14,560 bases of DNA from Paludibacteraceae bacterium (GTDB lineage: Bacteria; Bacteroidota; Bacteroidia; Bacteroidales; Paludibacteraceae), in contig JAGPGR010000014.1 of NCBI GenBank assembly GCA_018055865.1, positions 1 to 14,560 on the forward strand. Direction: 5' to 3'. Of this stretch, positions 14,129-14,560 are shown piece after piece. How positions within the stretch are numbered: position 1 is the first letter of the stretch; the number at the start of each line of letters is the position of its first letter. A program made the translations under genes and the position numbers. A model generated the notes under the pieces. The model searched no databases. It had not been told where the DNA came from and saw nothing but the letters and a program-made list of their open reading frames with translations.

Positions 14129-14560
14129 ATGGATTTTCTCTCAATCCTTCTCATAGCCATTGGTTTATCGATGGATAGTTTTGCGGTTTCGACAAGCCGC
14201 GGAATATGCTCCTATAAACTGAAAAAATCACAGGCATTTTTACTTGCCTCTGTTTTCGCTCTATTTCAAGGACTTATGCCGTTGATAGGTTATGGTGTAG
14301 GTCAGATGTTCGCTGCTCAGATTCGGGCCGTTGATCACTGGATGGCCTTTCTTATTTTACTATTTATCGGAGTAAAAATGATAGTTGAAAGTCTGAAAGA
14401 AAAAAAGAACGAAGAAAAAACCTGCGATTGCGACGGCAATTGTGATAAACGAAACTTCAGATTAAAATATCTGATAATCCTTGCCATCGCTACCAGCATC
14501 GATGCACTCGCTACCGGATTTATTTTTACTCCCTATCCGGAAAAAATTCTGCTTGCAGTT
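14129..14560 (+). CDS. mntP: Manganese efflux pump MntP (3' end outside window)
   Basis: Inner-membrane exporter that lowers cytoplasmic manganese. 144 residues are visible, with the reading frame open to the window edge. The paired family motifs are present: LSMDSFAVS (13-21, Asp16) in helix 1 and TSIDALATGF (122-131, Asp125) at the matching place in the second half, the internal-repeat arrangement of MntP. Helices are about 3-21, 36-58, 70-88 and 113-131; the last ones fall outside. The central cytoplasmic loop (about 89-111) is charged and carries three cysteines (Cys99, Cys101, Cys105 in CDCDGNC), unusual to my knowledge. No yybP-ykoY manganese riboswitch is visible upstream. The ATG at 14129 starts right at the first helix. 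Confidence 0.9.
   Translation, partial: MDFLSILLIAIGLSMDSFAVSTSRGICSYKLKKSQAFLLASVFALFQGLMPLIGYGVGQMFAAQIRAVDHWMAFLILLFIGVKMIVESLKEKKNEEKTCDCDGNCDKRNFRLKYLIILAIATSIDALATGFIFTPYPEKILLAV

Overview
The window looks like chromosomal DNA from a member of the Bacteroidota, most likely order Bacteroidales. Three things point there: protein content (Bacteroidota-type transketolase, DUF4199 protein plus glycosyltransferase, DUF6452/DUF6048-like pair, a small helix-turn-helix protein typical of the group), AT-rich starts without strong Shine-Dalgarno sequences, and several TAnnTTTG / TTTG promoter elements of the kind used by the Bacteroidota primary sigma factor. A Paludibacter-like genus is possible but is only a guess. 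I see no insertion sequence, CRISPR array, tRNA, rRNA or phage gene, and base composition looks even throughout.

Layout. (1) 1-571, minus strand: the start of a Wza-type polysaccharide export lipoprotein, cut by the window edge. (2) 870-2645, plus strand: an M20 metallodipeptidase and a small DNA-binding protein, the latter with a well-formed promoter of its own. (3) 2720-6986, minus strand: ftsK, lolA-like and trxB, in that transcriptional order, separated from the plus-strand genes by a bidirectional terminator. trxB appears to have its own promoter overlapping the end of lolA. (4) 7115-9429, plus strand: nth (endonuclease III), a DUF4199 membrane protein and a GT2 dolichyl-phosphate-mannose-synthase-like glycosyltransferase. 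ftsK and nth diverge from a 128-base region holding a 12-bp inverted repeat with a TAAATTTG box in each arm. (5) 9496-11883, plus strand: a tightly packed run of crcB (fluoride channel), a DUF190 PII-like protein, a membrane-anchored conserved protein, a lipoprotein and an outer-membrane barrel-like protein whose only usable start is a TTG overlapping the gene before it. (6) 11923-13950: transketolase, closed by a strong hairpin terminator. (7) 14129 to the window end: mntP (manganese efflux), cut by the edge.

The genes are mostly housekeeping: chromosome segregation, lipoprotein sorting, thiol redox, base-excision repair, pentose-phosphate metabolism and ion detoxification. I found no convincing undescribed multi-gene system. 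The points that most deserve a second look are regulatory: the mirrored ftsK/nth promoters, the inverted repeat at the trxB transcription start, the nested inverted repeats after transketolase, and the repeats in front of mntP. Two uncharacterised proteins (10227-10736 and 11197-11883) sit in the crcB run.
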